Source: Taeniopygia guttata (lineage: Eukaryota > Chordata > Aves > Passeriformes > Estrildidae). Taken from it: a stretch of DNA of 64,000 nt. A model generated the notes under the pieces. It made no database searches. It was not told the origin of the DNA and saw only the letters and a list, made by a program, of their open reading frames with translations. Where the stretch lies: positions 19,069,001 to 19,133,000 of the forward strand of contig NC_133036.1 of assembly GCF_048771995.1 (NCBI RefSeq), given 5' to 3'. The position numbers were made by a program, and so were the translations under genes. The stretch's first letter is position 1. The number at the start of each line of letters is the position of its first letter. This document shows positions 36,501-46,798 of this stretch, piece after piece.

Positions 36501-39500
36501 GAGGCCTGGATTAGATACATATTTCTTTTTAAATTTAAGCATATATTCTAAATTCCTTTTTTTAAATTTTATGATTTAAACATGTGCTTTACATTTATAG
36601 GTTTGGATTTTTTTAAAATCTGAATTATATATACAAAAGTATGATCAAACTACCTAATTGGATAAACAAATCATGTTTTTATTTCCAACTTTAGCTGAAG
36701 CACACAAGGTTTCAAGATCAGAAAATGAACTCAGAAATGAAAACAAACGACAAATTGGTAAATCATGTTTTGAGAAATAGCTATAATTGCTTTCAGACCA
36801 ATAAGTTTTTTTTAAATTTTTTAAAATACATAAATTATTTCACATTCTGCTTTGAGAGGATAACAACTTTGCATCGAGCCAGAAGAATACAAGCAAATGA
36901 AGTCAGCATTAAAGAGAAAAATCTTTTATTGTTGTTTTATACTTAAACAATCAATTTAAATAAAAATAGAAATCAAGTATATGTTTCTATAATGGCTTTA
37001 TAAACATCATAGTATGAAATAAAAGCCTTTCTAGAAAAATATTTGACTGAAAAGCCACTAATATTTTAACTTGTCATTAAAAGCTTTTGGAAGACTTCTA
37101 GTGAGTCTTTTAACACACAAATTTAGTACGGTTATTCTTTCTGTGTCACTGTCATTGTTACTGTGAGTGAATTTACAAATTACAAGCTGCTCTGATGGCA
37201 CTTTAAACAACAGACATTTTCTTCCTGCATTTCTGAAGTCCCAATCTGTTACCTCAGGAATTAGAAAGTAAACCAAAAACAAAACACCCTCCACCATCCT
37301 CAGAGAAAAGCCAGTCCGCAAAGCAAAACCAAACAAAATTTCCCTCTTTTCAGTTCCAGGTGCACCTGCAGTACGGAGAGGCCGTGGAGGTCACAGAGGG
37401 GGCCGAGGAAGATTCGGTATTAGGAGGGATGTTCCAATGAAGTTTGAGAAGGACTTCGACTTTGAAAGTGCAAATGCACAATTCAATAAGGAGGAAATTG
37501 ATAGAGAATTTCATAATAAACTTAAATTAAAAGGTAAAACAATTTTGGCTTTAGATTTGAGCATGGAAAAACTGTGTCTTGCTGTTTTGACCCTTCCTTG
37601 GAGAACAACTCTTGAAAGGCATATAGTATTAAGTCTTGTTTGCAGTCATTAAAAAATAAATTCACAAACCAATTAATAAGTAATCATATGTTAATTAAAT
37701 ACTTGGGTCACTGTTTGAGTTTTTAATTAATTTTAACTAGCAGATATCATCTGTGAAGTTCCAACAAGTCTCTTAAATATGCAGATTTCTTACCCAGAAG
37801 TCCAAATTATGTTTATTACTTTAAAGTTCTGTAAAGGATGCAATAAAAGAAAATTCATGTTGTAGGTTTGCAATTATTAAGCCAAAATTATAATGTCAAT
37901 TATAGACCAAAAGCAAAGGAGTTTGGGATCAGAACTTCATTGTAGTATGTAGGAGAGCTTGTTTGAAAGTTTCTGGCATTTCCTTGCTTTTATCCTTTTC
38001 CAGAGGAACACAGGAGTAGTTAAAAACCATGCTGCCTGCATTCATTTTCTAGCAGGCTTCTGTTTTGATTACCTCATTCTCTTGTGACCAGCCACCTGTT
38101 TGTTACACTGCTGCTACTATTTTTGGACAAAATTGCTGTAGGTTAATACAGTGAGTTCCCCATTTCAGTGAATGATTGGCTAAAAGGTGGGAATAAATGG
38201 CCAGATTTCAATGTAGAGTAGAAACACCAGTTGAGTCCCAGAAGATCTGCCCTGTGGTGCTCACCTGTCTTTTTGGATCATTTTTCAATCCGTTGATGGT
38301 GTGCTGTTGATACTGTTTTTTCAGTATAATAAAGCGAAAAGGGAACACTAACCATAAATAGCTATAGAAACGTTTTGAGTGCGGTAGTTCTTGTGTGTGG
38401 TGTGGAAAGATTCAGCTGGTTATCTTGAAGTTTATGGACAGCATCATGGAATTTAAGGTGTAGACATTTAGGAATGAGATTTGAAGATAGTAATAGCTGC
38501 TGGTGTTGAACTGTCAGCATTGTTTTCAGTGCTAGTTAAAACACTGAATTGAACTTGAGACAATATTAGGAAATAAATATATTATAAAGTCAGTATGCTG
38601 GCCCTGCTTCTCAAAGGAGATGACAGCAAAACTAGAAGACAGATGACAACAGGGATGAACAAAACCATGGGATGGCTTTTAGGAGGATTCACTGAAGGAG
38701 GCTCTTAAGCCCAGGAAGGAGGTAGCTGAAGAGAGAAGAAAATAGATGGGTATCAAGTCTGTTCTGCTGCAGGGTTTTTTGGTAACTTAACCCACAGGAA
38801 GCATAGAAACCTCCAGACAGCAATGCATCCTACTTTATATGTCAAATTATTTGACTTCCACATTAAATTATATTTGTAGCATTCAGTATAGTTCCTCTCT
38901 GATTGGGAATAACTTAACAGTGCTGGTTTTTTAGGCTTCTGTTTACTTTTTATTTTCCAGAAGATAAACTTGAGAAACCAGAGAAGCCTGTAAACGGAGA
39001 AGACAAAGGTGATTCAGGTGTTGATACCCAAAATAGTGAAGGGAATGCTGATGAGGAAGATCCACTTGGACCCAATTGCTACTATGACAAAACCAAATCC
39101 TTTTTTGATAACATTTCCTGTGATGACAATAGGTATGGCCTGCAAGGAGAAGCTTGTTAGTCTGCTTTATGCATGTTTATATCATAAGGTACTGTCAGTG
39201 GTACTCATTACAATCAACTCTGAATCAAAAGTGATTAGAACTTATTTCCACATGCAGCTGGCAAAAATAAAATGGAAATAAGAAGCACAAAATTTCTTTG
39301 TGGGCAAGTGCAATATGGTCATAGGAAGGTATTTTAAGTGTTTTAGAGCCATGCTTTTAGAACTTAATGCACAGGCTCTAGTGCATAAGAGTAAAGTATA
39401 TGCTAAGATTTACTAAGATGTGGAGGGGTTTGTTTGTTTTGCTTTGCTGCTAAATTAACACTTCAGTTAAAACAATTATGACCCTGTTGTGATAATGGTT

Positions 39501-41299
39501 TCTAAGCAGATTACATAACTGTCTCAGCCAGTAGTGTTGTTCAAATGGGCAGATAGCATTTCAGGAAAATTAAAGCTTATCTTTTGCTGCTGCCTTTTTA
39601 TTAGACACGATGATGTGGATTGCTGACCTATTTTGACTTGCAGGAGGGGGAGGGGGAGTTGGTTGTACTCACAGCCAGATAAACTAACATCTGTAACTGT
39701 AAACTGTTTCTTGCTTCAAATGATACTGTGTGCAGAGGCTGCAGTGTTCTTTTCAATATGGTAAACTCTTGGAGCGTTATTAATATCTAACTAATGACTC
39801 TGTACCGTATTCCTTCTTGATGAGTCCAGTGAGCTGTGGCAGACACCTGGGTTCTTGTGGAAGGGATACTGTGGAGATTTGCCATGTGATTAATGTATTG
39901 TTTTTAACCTCACGGGCTGTTGGCAGCTCTCCCTTCCTTCCCAAGCGTTTCTCAGCGCTCTGTGTTGTTCTGTGCTGCAGGGAGCGGCGACCCACCTGGG
40001 CCGAGGAGCGGCGGCTGAACGCCGAGACCTTCGGCATCCCCCTGCGCCCCAACCGCGGCCGCGGCGGCTACAGGGGCCGGGGCGTCATCGGCTTCCGCGG
40101 GGGCAGAGGCCGGGGGGGCGGCCGGGGCAGCTTCCCCGCCCCCCGCGGCTTCCGCGGCGCCTTCCGAGGGGGCCGTGGAGGCAGGGAGTTCGCTGACTTT
40201 GAATATAGGGTAAGGTGCGCTTCGTGCTGCTCTGACCCAGTCCTGCGTTCTGGGAAAGGAGTGGCCAGGACCTCCTGCTTTTACATTTGGTGCTCAACTA
40301 GAACTTCTTGAGCGGTATTTTTTGCAGGGGCTCTGAGTAGTTTTTTGGAAGTCCGTTAATGCTGAAATTTTAGTTAAGTGGCGTCATTTTACTATTAACA
40401 ACCAAAACCAAAAATTGCTTTTTGTCACATGCCCTTGAGTAGCTATTTGATAGCTGGTATTGGGGAGGAGAAGAAAAAGAAGGGGAAAAAAAGTTCTACT
40501 GATTGAATGCACATGTTAGAGATGTAACTTTCAAGCATTTTTCCAAGCAATATTGTAAAGTATAAAGAATGAGAACGAATAATTTAACTTGCTTCCATTG
40601 TGCAACAAACTTCTGAATTGTTCGTGAATGAGTTGGCACAAATCTTATAGACTGGTGTACTGGTTAGGATCAGTAACAAAGACAGCTATCCAGATTGGTT
40701 CGGATAAACTAGGCTTTTAGAGTTCTGACAGGGACAGAACAACAACTTCTGCTACTTTACTGCATGAGCAGTTAGAGTTTTGCAAACAAGAACCTCTGAT
40801 TATTTTTTAATAGAAATTTTAATATTTTTAAATGAAAAAAATGGGGGGTACATCACAGCACATTTCTCTCTGTAGTGAGACATCCCTCAGCTGTTCCATT
40901 ATTAGTTTTCAACAGTTAGTCTTATGACTTTAAGAAACTTTGGGTAGCTGAACGTGAATGGAAATGAGGGATTGAAGATCAGCAGTTTGAATTTCTGAAC
41001 AAGAGTTTTGCTGCCTTCCAGTTGAGTAGGAGGTGGTGTAAGGGCTGAGGATTTGTGCTGTGCTTTGTATTTGGAGTGATGAGCTGCTCTGCTCAGTGCC
41101 AGACTGAGGGGGTTTGACCAGATGCCAACCTGATCTCCTCTGGAGGTCTCCTTTCTGCTGCAGGACACGGGGAGCAGCCAGCACAGCACAACTGCTCCCA
41201 GGGCTGTTGCCCAGATTAGTTTGTAGGGTTTGTTTTACAAAATGAATTTTAACACTGTGCTTTTGTTTTCTCTAGAAAGACAACAAAGTTGCTGCGTAG
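24441..41299 (+). CDS. LSM14A: LSM14A, mRNA-processing-body RNP protein (complete, 10 coding exons)
   Basis: Spliced exons: 24441-24561, 32123-32286, 33489-33621, 34575-34697, 36210-36386, 36695-36757, 37354-37533, 38961-39132, 39981-40209 and 41276-41299. They give 461 residues; human LSM14A has 463. All introns are GT-AG and the phases agree. LSM14A (RAP55A) binds DDX6 and EIF4ENIF1, represses translation and is needed for P-body assembly. It also acts as a cytosolic nucleic-acid sensor. Domain order: N-terminal LSm14 domain (about 1-85, starting [19 protein letters not shown]), Ser/Thr-rich linker, first RGG patch (about 268-284), FFD box around [15 protein letters not shown] (290-304), acidic linker, TFG box around [13 protein letters not shown] (387-399), C-terminal RGG region (about 402-450) and end KDNKVAA. 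The N-terminal domain appears identical to human. Neighbours are a TAF4-like gene head-to-head, SS18L2 directly downstream and then convergent GARRE1. The identity is certain. LSM14B would differ in the linker and the C-terminus. Confidence 0.97.
24562..32122 (+). other. LSM14A: LSM14A intron 1
   Basis: 7.56 kb. The first ~350 bp continue the CpG island. The rest is AT-rich with one AT/AC microsatellite (25188-25230). No other exon or transposable element was recognised. Confidence 0.9.
25188..25230 (+). repeat. TG/TA/CA alternating microsatellite
   Basis: ATGTGTGTATATATATATAT running into ACACACACGCACACAC. An alternating purine-pyrimidine tract inside LSM14A intron 1. Confidence 0.9.
32123..32286 (+). 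CDS. LSM14A: LSM14A exon 2
   Basis: Acceptor TGTGCAG, donor GTAAGT. It completes the LSm14 domain: [30 protein letters not shown] and LPQDPAIVQ. Confidence 0.97.
33489..33621 (+). CDS. LSM14A: LSM14A exon 3
   Basis: Acceptor CTTTAG, donor GTAGGT. It encodes the Ser-rich linker [15 protein letters not shown] up to GQQFGAVGV. Confidence 0.97.
34575..34697 (+). CDS. LSM14A: LSM14A exon 4 (tandem NAGNAG acceptor)
   Basis: The acceptor is the tandem GAAGCAG. Using the first AG gives [11 protein letters not shown], which matches human AGSSLTSFG. Using the second drops one residue and would start the exon at 34578. Donor GTAAAA. The product is a Ser/Thr-rich linker ending KTQMSQ. Confidence 0.93.
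36210..36386 (+). CDS. LSM14A: LSM14A exon 5
   Basis: Acceptor GCCCAG, donor GTAGCT. It encodes [18 protein letters not shown], then the conserved [18 protein letters not shown] and the end QEHRR. Confidence 0.95.
36695..36757 (+). CDS. LSM14A: LSM14A exon 6
   Basis: A 63-nt microexon-like exon. Acceptor CTTTAG, donor GTAAAT. It encodes [20 protein letters not shown] plus one residue and is charged and probably helical. Confidence 0.95.
37354..37533 (+). CDS. LSM14A: LSM14A exon 7 (RGG patch and FFD box)
   Basis: Acceptor TTTCAG, donor GTAAAA. It encodes [20 protein letters not shown] and then the FFD box [15 protein letters not shown] with [14 protein letters not shown]. Confidence 0.97.
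38961..39132 (+). CDS. LSM14A: LSM14A exon 8
   Basis: Acceptor TTCCAG, donor GTATGG. It encodes an acidic linker, including [33 protein letters not shown] and [11 protein letters not shown]. Confidence 0.97.
39981..40209 (+). CDS. LSM14A: LSM14A exon 9 (TFG box and RGG tail)
   Basis: Acceptor GCTGCAG, donor GTAAGG. It encodes [20 protein letters not shown] and a long Arg/Gly region, then [11 protein letters not shown]. Its GC content is far above the flanking introns, as expected for RGG coding. Confidence 0.97.
41276..41299 (+). CDS. LSM14A: LSM14A exon 10 (last 7 codons and stop)
   Basis: Acceptor TCTCTAG. KDNKVAA and TAG at 41297-41299 match the human C-terminus exactly. Confidence 0.96.
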   Translation, partial: KDNKVAA

Positions 41300-43075
41300 T
41301 CTACAAGAAAGCTACAAACCAGCTGAACTTCTAGATCTTCTTGAATCAGAGAATTAGTTTTGATCTCTGCAAAGAATGAAGTTAATTTGCTGTATACTTG
41401 TCACCAGCACTGGGATTTAACTATTTAATTTCAAAGGGGTGTAATGCAGTTACTTTTGAGAAATGGCCATCTTTGAAAACAGTAAGCATTAAATATATTT
41501 GAGACAGAAGGATAAGTAATTTCTTATGTATAGTTAATTATAAGCAGTACTTCGATGGAGTTTTAAGTATTTTTTCATCACTGAAAGGATTTTTCTTATT
41601 ACTAAACTGTATTTGATAATTGCTTCAAGTTGTAAGGACATTGGTATGCAGAAGGCCGTCGATACTGTGAGTGTTTTGACCCACCGAAGGTTGTTTTTTG
41701 GAATTCCTGTAAAATCCCTTTTGAGGTAGTTGTTCTTGTATCAACTAGGGTGCTGGACAGTAGAAAACTTGCTTTGTCAGTCAGATATGTACACACAGTA
41801 AATACTGTTTCTTAGGCAAAGGAAAGTTTTTATATAGTTGTAAAATTCCATTATATCCCATTGCCAAAGAAACATTACAAACTTTGTATAGCTGTATAAA
41901 AAGCAACTAATTTTTTAAAGAATAAACATTTTTAAGTCGGTAAACATACTGTTATTGCAGAAAGTTGATATGCTGAAGAACACTGAATTAGTTGGTTTTT
42001 TTTTCTTTAGCAGCTTTTCAAGCTTAAATGTTTGATTTTATATTTGGACTATATTGAAGTTTTGAAAATGTTCTTCCATTACACAAAACTGGATACACGC
42101 TTCACTGCTCTTGCAAGAATTTGATTGTGTAGTTTCTGGCATATCACAGGATTTGACCAAGTTAAGGAGATATTTTCAAAAAAAGGAGAAAAGGAATTTT
42201 CATATGTCAAGATTTGCAATTAATTTTATTTAGTGAGAAATATTAACTTTTTTTAATAAAGGACCAGGCACATGAGTTGATGATTCTCTTGGAATGCCTG
42301 GGATAAAAGTCTGTCTCCATTTATCAATTCTTGAAAAGTTAACTTTGTTGTAATACCTGTAGACATGAGCAATTTAAAGAATTCTTAGTGTTTGAAGTTG
42401 TTTGCATTTTGATAGACCGTAGCTTGGAGACATTGAGACTCTGGTTCTAACACCACGAAGTCACAAATGACAGTAGGGACTTTTTGCCAATTCTGGATAA
42501 CTAGTTGCAACTTTCTGATATGCTGAAATAGAAACCTGGTCATTTGTGTCTGTGTATGTATATGAAGGCCACAGGAATAAAGGGATCCAAAGATTACATC
42601 ACTTTGATCTAATTTGCTGATTTTTTTTTTTTTTTTTACTTCAGAATGTTCAGTGGTGATAAAGATGTGAAAAACTGCACTGTTGAAAAATTGGAATATT
42701 TAAAAGTGGTTGATAGAATCTTAATTTTATAACTTTTGTATAGCACTACAAGGAAGTATTTTGTAATTGGTTTCCTTATTAAGGTCAAGTATTTGACAGC
42801 TGTAGAAGTTAGATAATATTGTTTAGTAATGTTTTTGCATGTTTAACAACTGCCTTTTGGGATCCACAAGTCACGATTCTGAGCACCTGTTGAGATTTTT
42901 GACCGTAGAGGCAAGTGCTGTCCTGTTGCAATAACTCTTTACTGTCCGAGGTGTTCCAGCTGTAAATAGCCGGGCCGGGAGCCGCGGGCGGGGGCATCCC
43001 CTTCGTGGCCCCGTCCCGCCCGGCCGGGCTTTCTGTTTTTTATTTTAAACCAGAATAAACTGTTGGTACAAGCGC
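41300..43075 (+). other. LSM14A: LSM14A 3' UTR with several poly(A) signals
   Basis: About 1.75 kb of AT-rich sequence after the stop. AATAAA occurs at 41921-41926, 42255-42260, 42576-42581 and 43054-43059, so alternative polyadenylation is likely. The last signal follows a GC-rich patch (42960-43030) and a T-rich stretch. A TG-containing tail after it would place cleavage near 43070-43080. Confidence 0.7.
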
Positions 43076-43094
43076 TCGGCGGCCGCTGTTTGTT

Positions 43095-43129
43095 GGGCGG
43101 GGCGGGGCCGGGCGCAGCGGCGCGTGCGC
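43095..43129. promoter_or_regulatory. SS18L2: SS18L2 core promoter: GC boxes and NRF1-type site
   Basis: Overlapping SP1-type GC boxes, GGGCGGGGCGGGGC, at 43095-43108. They are followed by GCGCGTGCGC at 43120-43129, which fits the NRF1 core GCGCRTGCGC, 26 bp upstream of the ATG. There is no TATA box. The 5' UTR must be very short. Confidence 0.6.
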
Positions 43130-43154
43130 GGGCGGGGCCCCTCAGAGCGGCGCC

Positions 43155-43223
43155 ATGTCCGTGGCGTTCGTGCCCGAGCGGCTGCGCGGCGCGGCCGAGG
43201 TGAACCAGGACACGCTGCAGCGG
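43155..43223 (+). CDS. SS18L2: SS18L2 exon 1
   Basis: ATG within GGCGCCATGTCC, a good Kozak context. 23 codons ending at Arg. Donor GTGAGC. Intron 1 is only 92 bp and contains GGGCC repeats. Confidence 0.95.
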
Positions 43224-44069
43224 GTGAGCCGGGCCGGGCCGGGCCGGGCCGGGCTGGGCTGGGGCGGGCCGGCACCGAGCGGCCGCGGCGGGTCTGACTG
43301 TGCTTTCTGCCGCAGCTGCTGGAGGAGAACGACCAGCTGATCCGCTGCATTGTGGAGTACCAGAACAAGGGCCGCGCCACCGACTGCGTGCAGTGAGTGA
43401 CCGACGTGGGCGGGCGGGGCGCAGCGCTGGGGCCCGGGTGTGGCAGCGGGGGTGAAACGCGGCTCCAGCTCCTGGGGCTTTCCTGCTGCTACCAGGGAAA
43501 TGCGTTTGGGCTGACAAAGGGGTTTCCCCAGAATCGTTTTCAGAGACGGGTAAAGCACAGACGGCCCCTGCTGCCTCGCTCAGGGTGTTCGCTCAGTGCG
43601 GGTGTGACGGCCGCTCTGCCCTCCCCGCCGTGTGCGGCACACCGAGCGCTGGCACAGCCAGACGGCGGCCCGGCCGCAGCTGCTCCGAGCAGCCCGGCGG
43701 GCACTCGCTCCTCTCCTGCTCCGCTGCCCTTCTGCGCCTTTCAGCGCTGCGAGCTCAATGTCCACTTCCCATCGAACTTGGGTAGTCGCACATGCTCGGC
43801 TACCGAGTGCAGCTCAGCGCTTTGTACCGGGCTTCAGAATAAGAACACTAAATTTCCCCTGATTTATTCTAGTTTGCTTTTTTTCCCTAACTGCAAATAT
43901 TGATCAGAGTATACGAATGGAAGTATGGGTAGTTGTCTAGAAAAGAACGTCTCCCAGATGCTGTGTTTCCTCCTTTCCTAGGTACCAGCACATCCTGCAC
44001 AGGAACCTCATTTATTTAGCTACAATTGCTGATGCCACTCCGCCCAGGACGCAGAAGCCTGTAGACTGA
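43155..44069 (+). CDS. SS18L2: SS18L2, short SS18-family protein (complete, 3 exons)
   Basis: Exons 43155-43223, 43316-43392 and 43982-44069 join in phase to give 77 residues, the same length as human SS18L2. The whole protein is the SNH (SYT N-terminal homology) domain that in SS18/SS18L1 docks onto the BAF (SWI/SNF) ATPase core. Seen: MSVAFVPERLRGAAEVNQDT, LLEENDQLIRCIVEYQNKG, YQHILHRNLIYLATIADATP and end KPVD. It lacks the Gln/Pro/Gly/Tyr-rich QPGY tail of SS18 and SS18L1. MSVAFVP and LLEENDQLIRCIVEYQNKGR are signatures of SS18L2, whereas SS18L1 has MSVAFASARPRG. It is transcribed in the same direction as LSM14A and begins about 100 bp after its last poly(A) signal. GARRE1 converges on it. 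Its separate function is poorly known. Confidence 0.95.
43316..43392 (+). CDS. SS18L2: SS18L2 exon 2
   Basis: Acceptor CCGCAG, donor GTGAGT. The exon ends CA so that the first base of exon 3 completes Gln. LLEENDQLIRCIVEYQNKG is the family core. Confidence 0.95.
43982..44069 (+). CDS. SS18L2: SS18L2 exon 3
   Basis: Acceptor TTCCTAG. It encodes the end of the SNH domain (YQHILHRNLIYLATIADA) and a short tail PPRTQKPVD, with TGA at 44067-44069. Confidence 0.95.
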
Positions 44070-44506
44070 CTGCGATACCTGGACATGAGCAGTGCTGCTT
44101 TCAGACACTGTAGAAATAGTTTGGAGTCCCACTTTGAAAGCCAAGAAAGTGTAGGTTTGAAAAAAGCAGATTAAAAAGTGATCTCTACTTCTGTGTTTGA
44201 AATGTGAATGTAGTTTTCAGTGTAGTATTAGGCCAGCTTTTCCCCTGTTACTTTAACTAACACAGCTTAAGAATGATAATTAGCACATTCCCTTTTCCCT
44301 CAGAAAAACTCCAGTGTACTTCTGGGAAGAGCCTGGTTGTGAAGACAGCACTAAGGGAAGCAGAGCCCATTTCATGAGTAAGGTTCTATAATAACAAGGT
44401 AAATGTTACTCTAGGTGACTCCTACCTCCAACATGATGAAGTTGGGCATATGTTCCATATGCAAAAGCAGTAGACTCTTGTATCCTGTATCAGAACAATT
44501 GTGCTA

Positions 44507-44512
44507 AATAAA
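44507..44512 (+). terminator. SS18L2: SS18L2 poly(A) signal AATAAA
   Basis: First AATAAA after the SS18L2 stop, giving a 3' UTR of about 460 nt. A further plus-strand AATAAA near 45295 could serve a longer form. Confidence 0.6.
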
Positions 44513-44529
44513 CTGAAGATGTTCAAGTT

Positions 44530-46100
44530 CTAGTATATTCTGAATTAATATACTACATGAACAAAAGAGCAGCTCCATGCTTTAGTCAAACAGAAATGTT
44601 AACTTTCCAAGGACTGGTGGGACTGCCACACCACTCGGCAGTTACATTTAAGGCAGAAACCAAGCCATTATTTTAGAAGCTTTTGCCCAAGTTTACTAAG
44701 GCTTTTTCTCCATGTTTGAAATGCTCTGTAAACAAGTCAATTCTTGCATAATCAGAATGGGTTCATGTGCTTCCTGGGTACTGTCAGCGCTGCTGGCCAG
44801 CTGCATGCACGTGTGCTCCTATCCACTAAGGAAGAAAGCTGCTTTGCACACCCTGCATACAGCATTCCAGTGCCACAAGTAACACACACTAACCTCACAG
44901 CCCTGATCACAGCAGGGAGGGGGACAGAGTTTACTTTTTGCTTACTACCATCAAAGTTATTGACTCTCTGATTTCTAAAAATTAGAGTAATGTGATTTTG
45001 GCAATGCTTACCTGCGCTACTGGTTCAAAGACCCTGGTGAGGCATTGTCTGTACCACATTCTTCTGTGACATCACTTGAGAAAGCAGCTTTAAAGATTGG
45101 ACTGTGCATAAAGTTCATTTTTATATGATAGAGTCAGTAAGTAGGCAGTTGACAATTTTCAAACTGTTAAATAATCCCATGTTAATGTAATAAGATCTTT
45201 GTTTACAAACTGAAGTTACAGTTTAAGGTGCTGCTCATTTTCAGCAAGGTGCATATTTTAAACAGGTATGACCTATTAAATGTATATCTTTAATAAAGCA
45301 AATAGTTTACTTTTACAGAAGCTTTAAAATACAAACTGTACAGTTCCAGTTCAGAAGCGTTAGCTATTCACAAGAAGCACTGCAATAAGGGTAAGTTAAC
45401 TAAGCACCAAACCCTTGCACTTGGCAGTGTAAGTGAAGTTTAAGGGCAAGACTCATTTGCCAAGTGCAACAATTCTTAAAATTGCCAGTGTTCAGAACAA
45501 TCGGAAGCAAAGGACAGAGTAGCACCCACATGGTCAAAATGCAGACAAACTTTCTTTGTTTTCACAATTCACTTATGTAGGTCCAGAAACTTGCCAGCAT
45601 TTGTAATTATGAATAAACTGCAAAAACTATAGCAATCATTTTGGCACTTATTAGAAAAAAGGTCAAAATTAAGTTGATTTCATTAACTTCCATTTTGGTC
45701 TTAGTATGAATAACCAAGTAAGTACAGCCAAATTTGGGATTTAATATTAGATCTAAACAACAAGATTTAGGAAACTCAAAACCATTCATGAAGTTAAATA
45801 ACCACTAACATTTTCAGTGGAAGGTTTTCAAAATTATAGTAATACAGACCATTAACAATTTACAGACAGAAGCCACACTGATTGTGCAAAGCACATTACT
45901 GTAAAAAGTCTATGTACAGCAAACAAATCTTTGTAAACATGGTAAGTATGAAGTTTCAGAAAACATGGTGACAATATCATAAATACAGGCAACATTGGCA
46001 TCCTCAAACAGCACAAAAGGTAACAATCTGGGCCTGCAAATAGAGCCCGTCACCATACAAACAAAAAAGGTGGATGGGTTTTAAATACCCAAATGTTTAA
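44530..46100. other. Region between SS18L2 and GARRE1 3' ends
   Basis: AT-rich sequence without an exon or recognised repeat. It may hold the tail of a longer GARRE1 or SS18L2 3' UTR, since both genes transcribe toward it. Confidence 0.45.
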
Positions 46101-46131
46101 TCGTTTTAGTGTTGTGTGTACTTTTTATTTT

Positions 46132-46156
46132 TATATATATATGTATATATATATAA
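46132..46156. repeat. TA microsatellite
   Basis: TATATATATATGTATATATATATA, near the presumed GARRE1 poly(A) region. Confidence 0.85.
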
Positions 46157-46798
46157 TGTATTTATTTTTTGGTATCTTCAGATATAGATGTACTTAGTTT
46201 GTAAAACCAAAACCAAAAAATGTGCTTTATCTTCATTGAAAATTATGTAGTTAGAACTAATAACCCATTTTACTAGTAGTTAACATATTAGAATGATATG
46301 ACTTAAGAAAAATACAAAAATAAGATTAATACTGTCAAAACTCTTATACCAGAAAATATTGTGGTTTTTAGACTCTTTCAAAGATGAAATATGAAAATTT
46401 AAATAAGCTCTAACTATATAAAGAATCTTCTGTAATCTCAATTCATATACAGTGGGATAGGTATACATATATTTACCACTGTTCTTGAATTTGTAAGCAC
46501 CAGTCACTCGCCCCGATCCACTTTGGTTGGAAGATTATTCCTAATTCCACAGGTTCACTTATTGGCACATACTGACTGCAAATAATTACTTTATCCTTTT
46601 AAAAAAAATAATGTTCTTTTAACTAACTGCTACCCCACATTTCAGTTTTAGTATCTTCTGAGCCAGCTCACAATTTTTAATCAACTGTAGCATCTGAAAT
46701 AAGACTTTAAATAAATGCAAGTAGTCTCTTAGCCTTTGCTTTCACAAACTGTGGGAGCACCGTGTGGATAATGCCTTTGGCCAAATGCAGCCACAGGA

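Larger units (their letters stand above)
32287..41275 (+). other. LSM14A: LSM14A introns 2-9
   Basis: The eight introns between the listed exons are 1202, 953, 1512, 308, 596, 1427, 848 and 1066 bp. They are mostly AT-rich unique sequence. A GC-rich patch of unknown type lies in intron 4 (about 35650-35935). A weak CR1-like stretch lies in intron 9 near 41080-41160. Confidence 0.85.

Noticed and set aside
41080-41165. CR1-like stretch in LSM14A intron 9
   Set aside because: GGGGGTTTGACCAGATG and CTCTGGAGGTCTCCTTTC recall the CR1 3' end in plus orientation, but the similarity is too weak to list as an element.
24441-41299. Calling this gene LSM14B
   Set aside because: The linker and C-terminus ([21 protein letters not shown]) match LSM14A almost residue for residue, and GARRE1 is the expected LSM14A neighbour.
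43155-44069. Calling this gene SS18L1
   Set aside because: The sequence MSVAFVPERLRG, LLEENDQLIRCIVEYQ and the 77-residue length with an immediate stop are those of SS18L2. SS18L1 has a long QPGY tail and a different N-terminus.
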